Source: JAWLCG01 sp041687295 (GTDB lineage Bacteria > Planctomycetota > Phycisphaerae > SM23-33 > FEN-1343). Taken from it: a DNA stretch of 19,495 bases. The notes under the pieces were generated by a model. The model was not told the DNA's origin and did not search any database. It saw only the letters and a program-made list of their open reading frames with translations. The translations under genes were made by a program, and so were the position numbers. Numbering within the stretch: the first letter of the stretch is position 1; each line of letters begins with the position of its first letter. The stretch is from assembly GCA_041687295.1 (NCBI GenBank), contig JAWLCG010000047.1, forward strand, positions 1 through 19,495, in the 5' to 3' direction. Below are positions 7,204 to 14,661 of this stretch, piece by piece.

Positions 7204-7779
7204 ATGCCTCGCCAGCTGCTGATGGTCCACGACGATGCCGCCTCGACCCCCGAGCCCCGCGCGCCGGAGGGGTACCTCCTGACGACCTACCGCCCCGGCG
7301 ACGAGGCCGAGTGGGGCCCGCTGGTCTCGGCGGGGCAGATGGGCGACGAGTGGCCCGTCGAGAAGGTCCGCCAGAGCCTGACGGGGACGGAGGCGTTCGA
7401 CCCGGCCGGTCTGTTCTTCGCCCGGGAGGCCTCGACGGGCACGGCCCTGGCGACGGCGTGCGCCTACCCGCAGAGCTCCTTCGGGCGGTCCTGGCCGGGC
7501 CTGCACATGGTGGCCGCCGACACTCGCAGCCGGGGCAAGGGCCTGGGCAAGCTCGTCTGCCAGGCCGTGCTGCACTACTGGGGCCAGCGCCACGCCCCCC
7601 GCGTGACCCTGACGACCGACGACTGGCGCCTGGCGGCCATCGCGGTGTACCTGCGGCTGGGCTGGCGGGCCGTGCGGGTCCGCGAGGAGGGCGAGGACCA
7701 CGCCGAGCGCTGGCAGGCGGCCTGGGACAAGCTCGACGCGCCGCCCGAGTGGCGGCAGTTCGCCGCGCCGCTGGTGTAG
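7204..7779 (+). CDS. GNAT-family N-acetyltransferase
   Basis: Predicted acetyl-CoA-dependent acetyltransferase, 191 residues, cytoplasmic. The acetyl-CoA binding motif A is clear at about residues 103-117 (VAADTRSRGKGLGKLV), preceded by a beta strand (LHMV) and followed by a helix and VTLTTDDWRLAAIAVYLRLGWRAV, the usual GNAT motif B region. The first 20 residues are a linker. Substrate unknown; closest in style to small-molecule or ribosomal-type GNATs, which cannot be told apart here. AAGGAG at 7192-7197 lies 6 nt before the ATG. Upstream is the long gene-free region; TACAGT at 7154-7159 is a possible weak -10. The next gene has its own promoter, so this may be a single-gene unit. Confidence 0.85.
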   Translation: MPRQLLMVHDDAASTPEPRAPEGYLLTTYRPGDEAEWGPLVSAGQMGDEWPVEKVRQSLTGTEAFDPAGLFFAREASTGTALATACAYPQSSFGRSWPGLHMVAADTRSRGKGLGKLVCQAVLHYWGQRHAPRVTLTTDDWRLAAIAVYLRLGWRAVRVREEGEDHAERWQAAWDKLDAPPEWRQFAAPLV

Positions 7780-7784
7780 TGGCC

Positions 7785-7812
7785 TTTTCAAACCAGGTGA
7801 GCCTCCTATAAT
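7785..7812 (+). promoter_or_regulatory. Promoter with consensus TATAAT
   Basis: TTTTCA (7785-7790), a 16-nt spacer and a perfect TATAAT (7807-7812) lie just after the acetyltransferase stop. The predicted start near 7819 falls on the ribosome site GGAGGA (7819-7824), leaving a leader of only about 11 nt before the ATG at 7830. Confidence 0.7.
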
Positions 7813-7829
7813 ACAAGTGGAGGAAACAC

Positions 7830-8372
7830 ATGAGCCTGGAAGACAAAGTCACGCGTACGCCCCCCGAGCCGCAACCGCCCCGGCGCCAGTCGCATACCTG
7901 GGTGACGATCCGCTTCGTCGCCTTCTGGATCGGCACGGCCATCTTTCTGGGGATGCTCTACTACCCCCGCCTGCACGGGCCCATCGACCCCGGCGACGGC
8001 ATCCTGCTGCTGACCCGGACGCTGATGCTGCTGGGCCTGTTTGTGCTCCGCGCGACGCTGCCGTGGACCTTTCGGCCCCGTGCGCAGGATACGCAGGACG
8101 AGCTGGCCCATCCCGAGATCGAGTTCGTGCCGCGGATGACCTTCTTCGACAACTTCCTGCTGCTGACGATGGGCCTGAGCCTGCTGGTGCTGACGGTGAT
8201 CGGCTTCTTCGGCTGGGAGGATCTGTTCGGCCTGGAGGGCCCCGCCGTCGACACGGTGATCGTCGCGGTGCTGGTGGGCCTGGGCGTGCTGTGGGCGATC
8301 CTGTTCATCCGCGACCTGAGGGCCTACCGCCACTACACCCACGGCCCCGAGCCCACGCCCGCCTCGGCGTAG
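7830..8372 (+). CDS. Four-TM membrane protein of unknown function
   Basis: I do not recognise a family for this 180-residue protein. After a Pro/Arg-rich N-terminus (1-22) there are four hydrophobic segments at about 24-46, 57-79, 106-129 and 139-162. A polar loop (about 80-105) carries RPRAQDTQDELAHPEIEFVPRM, and the C-terminus is basic (RDLRAYRHYTHGPEP). The start is fixed by GGAGGA at 7819-7824, 5 nt before the ATG, directly downstream of a consensus promoter. It faces the HD-GYP gene tail to tail across 300 nt of repeats. No conserved charged residue pattern suggesting a transporter or enzyme is visible. Confidence 0.78.
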   Translation: MSLEDKVTRTPPEPQPPRRQSHTWVTIRFVAFWIGTAIFLGMLYYPRLHGPIDPGDGILLLTRTLMLLGLFVLRATLPWTFRPRAQDTQDELAHPEIEFVPRMTFFDNFLLLTMGLSLLVLTVIGFFGWEDLFGLEGPAVDTVIVAVLVGLGVLWAILFIRDLRAYRHYTHGPEPTPASA

Positions 8373-8376
8373 GCCA

Positions 8377-8417
8377 GTAGGGCGGGCACGGCCCGCCGTC
8401 GATGGCGCCAGGCGCCA
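8377..8417 (+). repeat. GTAG-headed palindromes, family C, after the membrane protein gene
   Basis: GTAG (8377-8380) is followed by GGCGGGC-ACG-GCCCGCC (7-bp stem, 8381-8397). A second perfect palindrome, TGGCGCC-A-GGCGCCA, follows at 8403-8417. It starts 4 nt after the stop at 8372. No T-run is present, so a terminator role is uncertain. Confidence 0.6.
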
Positions 8418-8474
8418 CGGAAGACCGGCCACAGAGGCGCAGCCGTAGGGCGAGCCCGGGCCGGACTGGCGGGT

Positions 8475-8537
8475 TCGGAGCCCCGGAGGGGCGGCAGTGC
8501 GCCACGGTGCGGCGCTGCCGCCCCTTCGGGGCTCCGA
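8475..8537. repeat. Large hairpin, 23-bp arms with one G-U pair
   Basis: Arms 8475-8497 and 8515-8537 are complementary over 23 bases with a single wobble, around a 17-nt loop. The right arm overlaps the first unit of the 23-bp tandem repeat and the left arm is an inverted copy of it. It sits between two convergent genes and might block transcription from both sides, though it lacks T-runs. Confidence 0.75.
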
Positions 8538-8656
8538 TCCAGGCCCCTTCGAGGCTGCGAACCAGGCTCCTTCGAGGCCCCTATCTACGTCCCTTTGGGG
8601 CTCCGATCTACGGCCCGTCTGGGCTCGGACTCACGGCCCTTTGGGGCTCCGATCCG
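8519..8656. repeat. Six-unit tandem repeat with exact 23-bp period
   Basis: Units start at 8519, 8542, 8565, 8588, 8611 and 8634, all exactly 23 bases, with a degenerate remnant to about 8690. Most carry a mini-hairpin core such as CCCCTTCGGGG or CCCTTTGGGG followed by CTCCGATC. Sequence varies between units while length does not. Unit 1 matches 57-78 exactly over 22 bases. The remnant overlaps the last codons of the HD-GYP gene on the other strand. Confidence 0.85.
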
Positions 8657-8675
8657 TGTTTCGACCCACGCCTCT

Positions 8676-9698
8676 TCAGGGCTCAGGCGGGGGCCGGGTC
8701 GGCAGACGGCGGATCAGGCCGACGAAGGCGTGGAAGTACTCCGGGTCCAGGTGTCCGGGCAGCATCTGGGCGGTCATCAGTTCGAGGGCGGCCTGGCTGG
8801 TCATGGCGGGCCGGTAGGGCCGATCGGTCGTCAGGGCGTCGTAGACGTCGACGATGGCGGCGATGCGGGCCTCGCGGGTGATTTCGGGGCCCCGCAGGCC
8901 GCTGGGGTAGCCGGTGCCGTCGAGTTTCTCGTGGTGGTGTAGGACGGCCTGGCGGATGAGCGGGTCGCTCATGCCGTTGAGCTCGAGCATGTTCCAGCCG
9001 ATCAGTGGATGGCTGCGGATGGTCTGGAACTCGCTGGCCGAGAGTCGGCCCGGCTTGTTGAGCAGTTCGGACTCGAGCATGCTCTTGCCGACGTCGTGCA
9101 GCAGCATGGCCAGGCCGAAGCGGCGGAGGTCCTCGGCGTCGGGGCTGACGAGGTGGCGGTAGAGCCCCACGCCGAGCATGCAGGTGTGTACCGAGTGCAG
9201 GAAGCTGTAGTAGTCGTGGCCGAACAGGCCGGCAAGGGTCTCCATGGCCCCGGGCGTCTCGAGCATGAAGTGCACGGTCGTGCGGGCCAGGGCGGCGCTG
9301 CGGCGGACGGCGTCGGTGGCGGTGGGGTTGGCCAGGACGTCGGCCATGATGCCCTGGGCGGCGGCATGGAGGATTTGCCCGCGGCGCTGGGCGCCCAGGG
9401 AGGGGTCCTGCAGCGTCTCGTGCAGGACGCGCTCGATGGTGCGGCTCAGGGCGGGCCCCTGCTCGACGGGGACGTAGACCTGCAGGCTGCCGCGGTTGGC
9501 CAGGGCCTGCAGGTCGGTGGGGCTCAGCTGGACCCGCCCCGCGCAGAACAGGACCATCTGCTGGTTGAGCCGCTGGTAGAGGTCGAAGGCCCTGTCCGGC
9601 CCCGGGCGCAGCAGGGCGATGTCGACGGGCAGGTAGCCGGCGGGTCCGGCGGCGGGCTCGGCGGCCTGGAGGGGCTGGGCGGTGCCGGTCTGGCTCAT
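8676..9698 (-). CDS. HD-GYP domain protein, probable cyclic di-GMP phosphodiesterase
   Basis: Predicted to hydrolyse cyclic di-GMP, 340 residues, no membrane segment. The N-terminal part (about 22-90, GYLPVDIALLRPG...LQVYVPVEQGP) resembles the region preceding HD-GYP in other soluble members. The HD-GYP domain (about 160-330) has His171, the HD pair 201-202 in LLHDVGK, and the diagnostic HHHEKLDGTGYPSGLRG (254-270), then IVDVYDALTTDRPYRP. All motif residues expected for metal binding and catalysis are present. The ATG at 9698 follows AAGGA (9711-9707) on the minus strand. The same frame stays open far upstream, but that part is antisense to the HDOD gene and is discarded. It starts 20 nt after the HDOD gene stop and is surely cotranscribed with it. 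Confidence 0.92.
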   Translation of the reverse strand: MSQTGTAQPLQAAEPAAGPAGYLPVDIALLRPGPDRAFDLYQRLNQQMVLFCAGRVQLSPTDLQALANRGSLQVYVPVEQGPALSRTIERVLHETLQDPSLGAQRRGQILHAAAQGIMADVLANPTATDAVRRSAALARTTVHFMLETPGAMETLAGLFGHDYYSFLHSVHTCMLGVGLYRHLVSPDAEDLRRFGLAMLLHDVGKSMLESELLNKPGRLSASEFQTIRSHPLIGWNMLELNGMSDPLIRQAVLHHHEKLDGTGYPSGLRGPEITREARIAAIVDVYDALTTDRPYRPAMTSQAALELMTAQMLPGHLDPEYFHAFVGLIRRLPTRPPPEP

Positions 9699-9718
9699 GG
9701 TCGTGTCCTTAGGTTGGC

Positions 9719-10723
9719 TCAGGCAGTCGGGTCGAGCAGGGCGCGGGCCTGGTCGCGGAGGGTCGCGCAGGCCTGCTGGGCGGCGGCGCAGTCGGCCTCG
9801 GTCAGCTCGCTGGCCAGGTCGAAGATGGCCGCGCGGGTGCGGTAGTCGCCCGCGGCCGCCTGGAGCACCTCGACGAGCTGGCTCTGCTGCCAGCCGAAGA
9901 AGCTCTCCGCCAGTTCGCGCAGCTCCCGGGCGGACTGGCGCGCGGCGCTCTCGAAGAACAGCTGTCCGCCGCGGTGGGCCAGGGCCAGCACGCGCCACAG
10001 CAGGCCGGCCGATCCGCCGGCCTCGCCGGTCCAGGTGGTCTGGTGGTGGCATCCGACGGCCTGGGCGAGGCCCTCGGGCAGGCGCCAGTTGGTCAGCAGC
10101 AGTTGGCCGGCGGCGGCGTGGTCCAGGCCGAAGGTGCGGCGTTCGGCCTCGTGCAGCGGCAGGTGGGTCGTCGGCAGGTCGGCCAGCAGCCGGCGGTAGG
10201 CCGGGCCGAAGGCCATTGCCATCACGATCGTGCCGCTCTCGTGCAGCAGGGCCAGCGAAGCGGCCCCCTCCACCAGGTCCGGCGCGACCCGGCGGGCAAC
10301 GGCCTGGGCGAAGCAGCTGCTGGCCAGGGCGTATCGCGGCAGGTCGGGGTAGGGCAGGCCCTTGAGGGTGAGCTTGCCGAACTCGCCGTTGAGGAAGAAC
10401 CCCAGCGCCAGCGTCTTGACCGTGCCGAAGCCCAGCAGGAGGATGGCCCGGCTGACGCTGGTGACCCGCTCCCGGACGCCGAAGAAGGCGCTGTTGGCGA
10501 CCTGCATGAGCTTGGCGGTCAGGGCGATGTCGCTCTCGATGAGCCGTTGGAGGTCGGCCAGGCTGGTCCGCTCGTCCTGGGCTGCTCGCGTGACGGCCAG
10601 GCACACCTCCGGTGGGCTGGGTAACTGGCGGGTCACGCTGAGGATGCGGTAGAAGGCCTGTTGAGTCTGCCCCCGGTCCGGGCCGTCGGAAGTCGGCTCG
10701 GTCGTCTCGTGCACTTCGTCCAC
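9719..10723 (-). CDS. HDOD domain protein (copy 1 of a tandem pair)
   Basis: HDOD domain, a signalling relative of HD phosphohydrolases usually without catalysis; 334 residues, cytoplasmic. The domain (about 24-230) begins FYRILSVTRQLPSPPEV and contains LIESDIALTAKLMQVANSAF and LLGFGTVKTLALGF. Where an active enzyme would have HD, it has LLHESGTIVM, so catalysis is unlikely; HH near 220 is kept. About 100 C-terminal residues are helical and have no recognised domain. GTG 10723 is chosen with AGGGGA about 6 nt upstream; it matches the GTG start of its paralogue. It lies 20 nt before the HD-GYP gene, suggesting it senses or scaffolds for that enzyme (inference). Confidence 0.9.
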   Translation of the reverse strand: MDEVHETTEPTSDGPDRGQTQQAFYRILSVTRQLPSPPEVCLAVTRAAQDERTSLADLQRLIESDIALTAKLMQVANSAFFGVRERVTSVSRAILLLGFGTVKTLALGFFLNGEFGKLTLKGLPYPDLPRYALASSCFAQAVARRVAPDLVEGAASLALLHESGTIVMAMAFGPAYRRLLADLPTTHLPLHEAERRTFGLDHAAAGQLLLTNWRLPEGLAQAVGCHHQTTWTGEAGGSAGLLWRVLALAHRGGQLFFESAARQSARELRELAESFFGWQQSQLVEVLQAAAGDYRTRAAIFDLASELTEADCAAAQQACATLRDQARALLDPTA

Positions 10724-10999
10724 GGATGTCCCCTATGTTACGGCGGGCGGCGGGTCCCCAGCTCCGCATCGCGGACGATGCGCGCTCCATGCCGCACGGT
10801 TGGCTCGGCCGGCCTGCCAGGCGTTCCCCACCGGCGCGAGACTGCAGGGTGCCCGGGTTACGCGTGGGCACACGACGGACACCACCCCCCCCAGCCGCCG
10901 GACGGGCCCGGCGGGCTGGCGGGCTGGCGGGGCCGCTATCCCCAGTGGCCCCTGTGTACAACCTGTTGCTACGGCGCAGTTACAGCAGAGGCCCTCCGC
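10724..10999 (-). other. 276-nt gap between the two HDOD paralogues
   Basis: No gene is supported. A perfect 7-bp hairpin, CGCATCG-CGGA-CGATGCG, lies at 10765-10782, in the leader of HDOD copy 1. An 8-bp direct repeat GGCGGGCT occurs twice in a row at 10911-10926. No strong promoter was seen on the minus strand, so whether copy 1 is read from its own promoter is open. Confidence 0.5.
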
Positions 11000-11980
11000 T
11001 CAGCCGACGGGCTGGCGCAGGGCCTCGACGGCCTCGGCGGCGTGGCGGCAGTCGGCCTCGGTGATCTCGGTGGACACGTCGAAGATGCCCGCCCGGCCCC
11101 GGTAGGCGGGCACGACCTGGTCCAGCACGTCGGCCAGGTCCCCCGGCGTCCAGTCCAGCAGCCGATGGGCCAGGCCTGTCGCCTGGTCGAGCCGTTGCTG
11201 GCGGTCGCCGGCGAAGAACAGCAGGGCCCCGGCCGAGGCCACGCACAACGTCTTCCAGAAGGTCTGGGCCCGGGGGTCGTCCCCGCCGGTCCAGGCGGTC
11301 TCGTGGTGGCGTCCGACGGCCTGGACGCCGGCCTCGTCCAGCCGCCAACTGCTCAGCAGCAGTTGGCTGGCGACGGCGTGGTTGACGCCGAAGGCCCGCC
11401 CCTCGGCCTCCTGCAGGCTCAGACCGGTGGCGGGCAGGTCGGCCAGCAGGCGGCGGTAGGGCTGGCCGAAGGCCATCGCCATCACGATCGTGCCGCTCTC
11501 GTGCAGCAGGCCCAGGCAGGCGGCCTCGTCGGCCAGCTCCGGGTCCAGCCGGGCGGCGACGGCCTCGGCCAGGGCGCTGCTGGCCAGGGCGTAGCGGGGC
11601 AGGTTGGGGTACGGCAGGCCCTTGAGGGTGAGCTCGCCGAACTCCTCGTTGAAGAAAAACCCCAGCGCCAGGGTCTTGACCGTGCCGAAGCCCAGCATGA
11701 CGATGGCCCGGCGGACGCTGGTGATCCGCTCGCGCAGGCCGAAGAACGCGCTGTTGGCGACCTGCATGAGCTTGGCCGACAGGGCGATGTCGCTCTCGAC
11801 CAGCCGTTGCAGATCGGCCAGGCTGGTCTGCTCGTCCTGGGCCGCCTGCGTGACGGCCAGGCACACCTCGGGCGGACTGGGCAGCTGACGGGTGGCGCTG
11901 AGGATTCGATAGAACGCCTGCCACACCCGTTCCCGCCCCGGAGCCGCCGATCCCGATTTGTCTACCGTTGCCTCTTCCAC
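11000..11980 (-). CDS. HDOD domain protein (copy 2 of a tandem pair)
   Basis: Paralogue of the neighbouring HDOD protein, 326 residues. Roughly the first 210 residues match copy 1 at most positions (e.g. RQLPSPPEVCLAVT, SDIALSAKLMQVANSAFF, GFGTVKTLALGFF, LLHESGTIVMAMAFG), including the same loss of the HD pair. The last third is much more diverged but ends with the same IFDxxxExTEADC pattern. GTG 11980 is chosen: it has AGGTG a few nt upstream and gives an N-terminus (MEEATVD) of the same length as copy 1 (MDEVHE). A GTG at 12004 is possible. It starts 53 nt after the HDOD-GGDEF stop, so the two are probably one transcript. Confidence 0.9.
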   Translation of the reverse strand: MEEATVDKSGSAAPGRERVWQAFYRILSATRQLPSPPEVCLAVTQAAQDEQTSLADLQRLVESDIALSAKLMQVANSAFFGLRERITSVRRAIVMLGFGTVKTLALGFFFNEEFGELTLKGLPYPNLPRYALASSALAEAVAARLDPELADEAACLGLLHESGTIVMAMAFGQPYRRLLADLPATGLSLQEAEGRAFGVNHAVASQLLLSSWRLDEAGVQAVGRHHETAWTGGDDPRAQTFWKTLCVASAGALLFFAGDRQQRLDQATGLAHRLLDWTPGDLADVLDQVVPAYRGRAGIFDVSTEITEADCRHAAEAVEALRQPVG

Positions 11981-12006
11981 CGCTTCACCTGCTTCTGGTG
12001 CCACTG

Positions 12007-12030
12007 GTAGGCTGGGCCCGCCCTGGCGGG
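12007..12030 (+). repeat. GTAG-headed palindrome between HDOD-GGDEF and HDOD genes
   Basis: GTAG (12007-12010) precedes CCCGCC-CT-GGCGGG (12017-12030), a perfect 6-bp stem. Its first ten bases, GTAGGCTGGG, match family B at 6884. It lies in the 53-nt gap inside the probable signalling operon, so in RNA it could reduce expression of the downstream HDOD gene. Confidence 0.5.
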
Positions 12031-12033
12031 GGG

Positions 12034-13587
12034 TCACTCGCCCGCCACCTGGTCGAGAATCACGTTGCCCTTGCCCTCGGTCTTGACGCGATACATGGCC
12101 GTGTCGGCCGTCTTGACCATCTCGTCGAGGGTCGTGTCCGGCGCGATGGCCCGGTAGAGCCCGCCGATGCTCAGGCCCACCCGCACGTCCTGGCCGGCGC
12201 CGGGCACGGCCACAAGGGAGACCTCCTCGAGGATCTGGCGGGCGAGCAGCTCGACCTGCCCCGGCTCCAGCGAGCCCAGCAGGGCCACGAACTCGTCGCC
12301 GCCGTAGCGGGCGAGGATCGCATCCTCGCCGAGGACCCGCCGCATCGTCGCCGCCACGTGCACCAGTACCTGGTCGCCGACGGCATGGCCCCAGTGGTCG
12401 TTGATGTGCTTGAAGTCGTCTACGTCCACGAACCACACGCTAAGGCTCTGCCGCATCGCCCGCAGGCCCCCCAGCAGCCCCTGGCCGACCTCTTCGAGCC
12501 CGTGGCGGTTCAGCACGCCCGTCAGCGGGTCCTCCTGGCTGCGCTGCTGGAGCTGGAGGGTCTCCATATTCATTTCGGTCATCTGGCGGTCGATCTGAAA
12601 GGCGTTGCTCATCAGCGAGTGCACCTGGCTGACGAGCCCGACGGTGGAGTCGGCCATCTCGATGGCGGCCTCCTCGACCAGGCTCGGCAGGTCCACCCGC
12701 TCGACGCCGGAGGGGCGGATCTTGTTGGCCATCGCCTGAAATTCGTTCTGGATCTCCTCCAGCACGCCCATCAGATCGGCCCGGGGCCGACCCAGGTGCT
12801 GCTCCAGCAGGTCGGTGGCGGCCGAGAGGTGCACGCCGGCCCAGTGGTGCATCCAGTGGGGCAGCAGGCCCGCGAACCGCACGGCCACCTCCAGCGCGTC
12901 GGGCTGGTCGGAGAGTTTCTCGTGGTGGTCGCGGAGCCAGACCGCCAGCTCCTCGGGAATGCCCAGGGACTGGGCCAGGGCATAGGCCGCCTGGCTGTGG
13001 TCCCGGCCGAACAGCTCCCGCTCCCGCCCGGCCAGGGCCTGGTGGGCCAGGGCCTCGGTGGTGCTGGGCGCCTCGTAGAGCTCCGGGGCGATCTGGTGCA
13101 TCACCGGCAGGGCCATGTCCTGCATCAGGCCGATCAGCAGGGCCTCATCGGCCACCCTCTCGTCCAGCCGCTTGGCCACGTACCGAGCCGCCACCGCCTT
13201 GAGCAGGCTCACCTGCCAGTAGTTCTCCAGCACCTCCTCCTCCAGCGACACCCGCGAGTGGACCGCCGCCAGGCAGTGCGCGATCGCCAGCACCCGCACG
13301 TTGGCCACGCCCAGCAGGTTCACCGCCTGGACAACCTTGTCCACCCGGTGGCGGATGCCAAACCAGCTGCTGTTGACCGTGGCGATGATCTTGGTCGCCA
13401 GCGAGCTGCAGGCCGAGATGACGTTGGCGTAGTCGCTCGGCGAGGAGTCGGGGTCCTTGCCCAGCTCGAACAGGCGCAGCATGACCGTCGGTGGGATCGG
13501 CAGCTTGCGACCCGAGTCCAGAAACAGCTGCAGTCGGTCCCCAGCCGACTTGCCCTCAGTCACGTTCACAGTTGTGGCAGTGTTCAC
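12034..13587 (-). CDS. HDOD-GGDEF protein, probable diguanylate cyclase
   Basis: Predicted to make cyclic di-GMP under control of an HDOD input; 517 residues from the chosen start. HDOD covers about residues 27-235 (KLPIPPTVMLRLFELG, SSLATKIIATVNSSWFG, VNLLGVANVRVLAIAHC) and has QD where HD would be, so it is likely non-catalytic. A helical linker (about 275-350) leads to DPLTGVLNR and the GGDEF domain with intact YGGDEF. The usual RxxD inhibitory site before it is GEDA, so product inhibition through that site is unlikely. GTG 13587 is preferred: AAGGA lies about 9 nt upstream, and codons before it have low GC at third positions. An in-frame ATG at 13695 is possible but has no ribosome site. 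First gene of the signalling cluster. Confidence 0.9.
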   Translation of the reverse strand: MNTATTVNVTEGKSAGDRLQLFLDSGRKLPIPPTVMLRLFELGKDPDSSPSDYANVISACSSLATKIIATVNSSWFGIRHRVDKVVQAVNLLGVANVRVLAIAHCLAAVHSRVSLEEEVLENYWQVSLLKAVAARYVAKRLDERVADEALLIGLMQDMALPVMHQIAPELYEAPSTTEALAHQALAGRERELFGRDHSQAAYALAQSLGIPEELAVWLRDHHEKLSDQPDALEVAVRFAGLLPHWMHHWAGVHLSAATDLLEQHLGRPRADLMGVLEEIQNEFQAMANKIRPSGVERVDLPSLVEEAAIEMADSTVGLVSQVHSLMSNAFQIDRQMTEMNMETLQLQQRSQEDPLTGVLNRHGLEEVGQGLLGGLRAMRQSLSVWFVDVDDFKHINDHWGHAVGDQVLVHVAATMRRVLGEDAILARYGGDEFVALLGSLEPGQVELLARQILEEVSLVAVPGAGQDVRVGLSIGGLYRAIAPDTTLDEMVKTADTAMYRVKTEGKGNVILDQVAGE

Positions 13588-13644
13588 AGTGGTGTGTCCT
13601 TTTCCCTTAGTCTCTTCAGACGCCAGACCCATGCTCCCTAAATC

Positions 13645-13692
13645 GCCCAAGTCCGTGCCAGACTTTACTTTCGTGTGCCAAACAGCTGGCAC
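13645..13692 (-). promoter_or_regulatory. Possible sigma-54-like box and GTGCCA palindrome upstream of the HDOD-GGDEF gene
   Basis: On the minus strand TGGCACG-GACT-TGGGC (13660-13645) matches the -24 half of a sigma-54 promoter fully, but the -12 half only in part (TGGGC instead of TTGCA). Upstream, GTGCCA-N6-TGGCAC forms a perfect 6-bp inverted repeat at 13675-13692, and a further GTGCCA is at 13655-13660. This region is regulatory only if the GTG 13587 start is right. Confidence 0.3.
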
Positions 13693-13761
13693 CATCGAGC
13701 GGGTCCGGCCCCCCCGGGCGAGCCCTCCGCGGCAGGGCGACCCTCGAGCCCCTGCGCGATT

Positions 13762-13795
13762 GGTTCTTTGGAACCTACATTATTCCTGGTAGTCT
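13762..13795 (+). promoter_or_regulatory. Possible promoter of the nitrilase-family gene, overlapping a small palindrome
   Basis: TTGGAA (13768-13773), a 16-nt spacer and TAGTCT (13790-13795) lie in a local AT-rich patch 90 nt before the gene. GGTTC-TTTG-GAACC (13762-13775) is a perfect 5-bp inverted repeat over the -35 and might be an operator. Both hexamers are well off consensus. Confidence 0.35.
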
Positions 13796-13883
13796 GGGCA
13801 ATTCAGGTAAACCCGCGAACGCCCTCGGATCGGCCGATGCCGACGGGGGACGAACGCCTGGAACGGCTGTGGGAGAATTCGGG

Positions 13884-14651
13884 ATGATTCGGCTCGCATG
13901 TGCGCAGATGAGGGTGGAGGCAGGCCACAAAGCGCAGAACCTGGCCCGGGCGGCCGACTGGATCGCCGAATCGGCCCGGCAGGGGGCGCAGCTGGTCCTG
14001 CTGCCCGAGACGCTCGATCTGGGCTGGACGCATCCGACGGCGCGGGCGCAGGCCTCGGCCGTGCCCGACGGCGACAGCTGCGGCGCCCTGGCCGAGGCGG
14101 CCCGGCGGGCGGGGGTGTACGTCTGCGCAGGCCTGGTCGAGCGCGACGGCGAGCGGGTGTACAACTCGGCCGTGCTGCTGGACGACCGGGGCAGGCTGCT
14201 GCTGCGTCACCGCAAGATCAACGAGCTGGAGATCGGCTTACCTTACTATGATCGCGGCGACCGGCTCAACGTGGTCGACACGCCGCTGGGTCGGCTGGGC
14301 GTAATGATCTGCGCCGACGCCCGCGCCGAGGGCGCCGCCGTGACGCGTTCGCTGGGCCTGATGGGCGCCACGGGCATCCTCTCGCCCTGTGCCTGGGCCG
14401 TGCCGGCCGATCACGACAACGACGCCCGCCCCTACGGCCAGGAATGGCTGGACGCCTATGCCCCGGTGGCGCAGCGGTTTGGGTGCTGGATCGCCGGCGT
14501 GAGCAACGTCGGGCCCATCCCGGCGGGCCCGTGGGCGGGCCGGCTGTGCATCGGCCGATCGCTCGTCGTCGCCCCCGACGGGGCGCCCGCGGCGTGGGGT
14601 CCCTACGGCCCGCAGGCCGAGGCCCTGCTGCGGGTGGACCTGCCGGGCTGA
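13884..14651 (+). CDS. Nitrilase superfamily (carbon-nitrogen hydrolase) protein
   Basis: Cytoplasmic amidohydrolase of the nitrilase superfamily, 255 residues, near the normal size for a single-domain member. The catalytic triad is visible: Glu42 in LLPET, Lys111 in RHRKINELEI, and Cys143 in VMICADAR. ACAQMRVEAGHKAQNLARA at the start is the usual first strand and helix. Substrate cannot be read from the sequence; the RKINELEIGLPYYDRGD region differs from well-known omega-amidases and biotinidases. ATG 13884 is preferred over GTG 13869, with GGGAG at 13871-13875 as ribosome site. It is divergent from the signalling cluster. The following gene has its own promoter 11 nt after this stop. Confidence 0.9.
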   Translation: MIRLACAQMRVEAGHKAQNLARAADWIAESARQGAQLVLLPETLDLGWTHPTARAQASAVPDGDSCGALAEAARRAGVYVCAGLVERDGERVYNSAVLLDDRGRLLLRHRKINELEIGLPYYDRGDRLNVVDTPLGRLGVMICADARAEGAAVTRSLGLMGATGILSPCAWAVPADHDNDARPYGQEWLDAYAPVAQRFGCWIAGVSNVGPIPAGPWAGRLCIGRSLVVAPDGAPAAWGPYGPQAEALLRVDLPG

Positions 14652-14661
14652 ACCCTCAGCG

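Noticed and set aside
8519..8690. CRISPR array
   Set aside because: Units are contiguous 23-mers with no spacers between them, and no cas gene is near.
9719..10961. Upstream extension of the HD-GYP frame across the HDOD gene
   Set aside because: The extra residues are an Arg/Pro-rich shadow of the HDOD gene in another frame; the ATG at 9698 has a good ribosome site.
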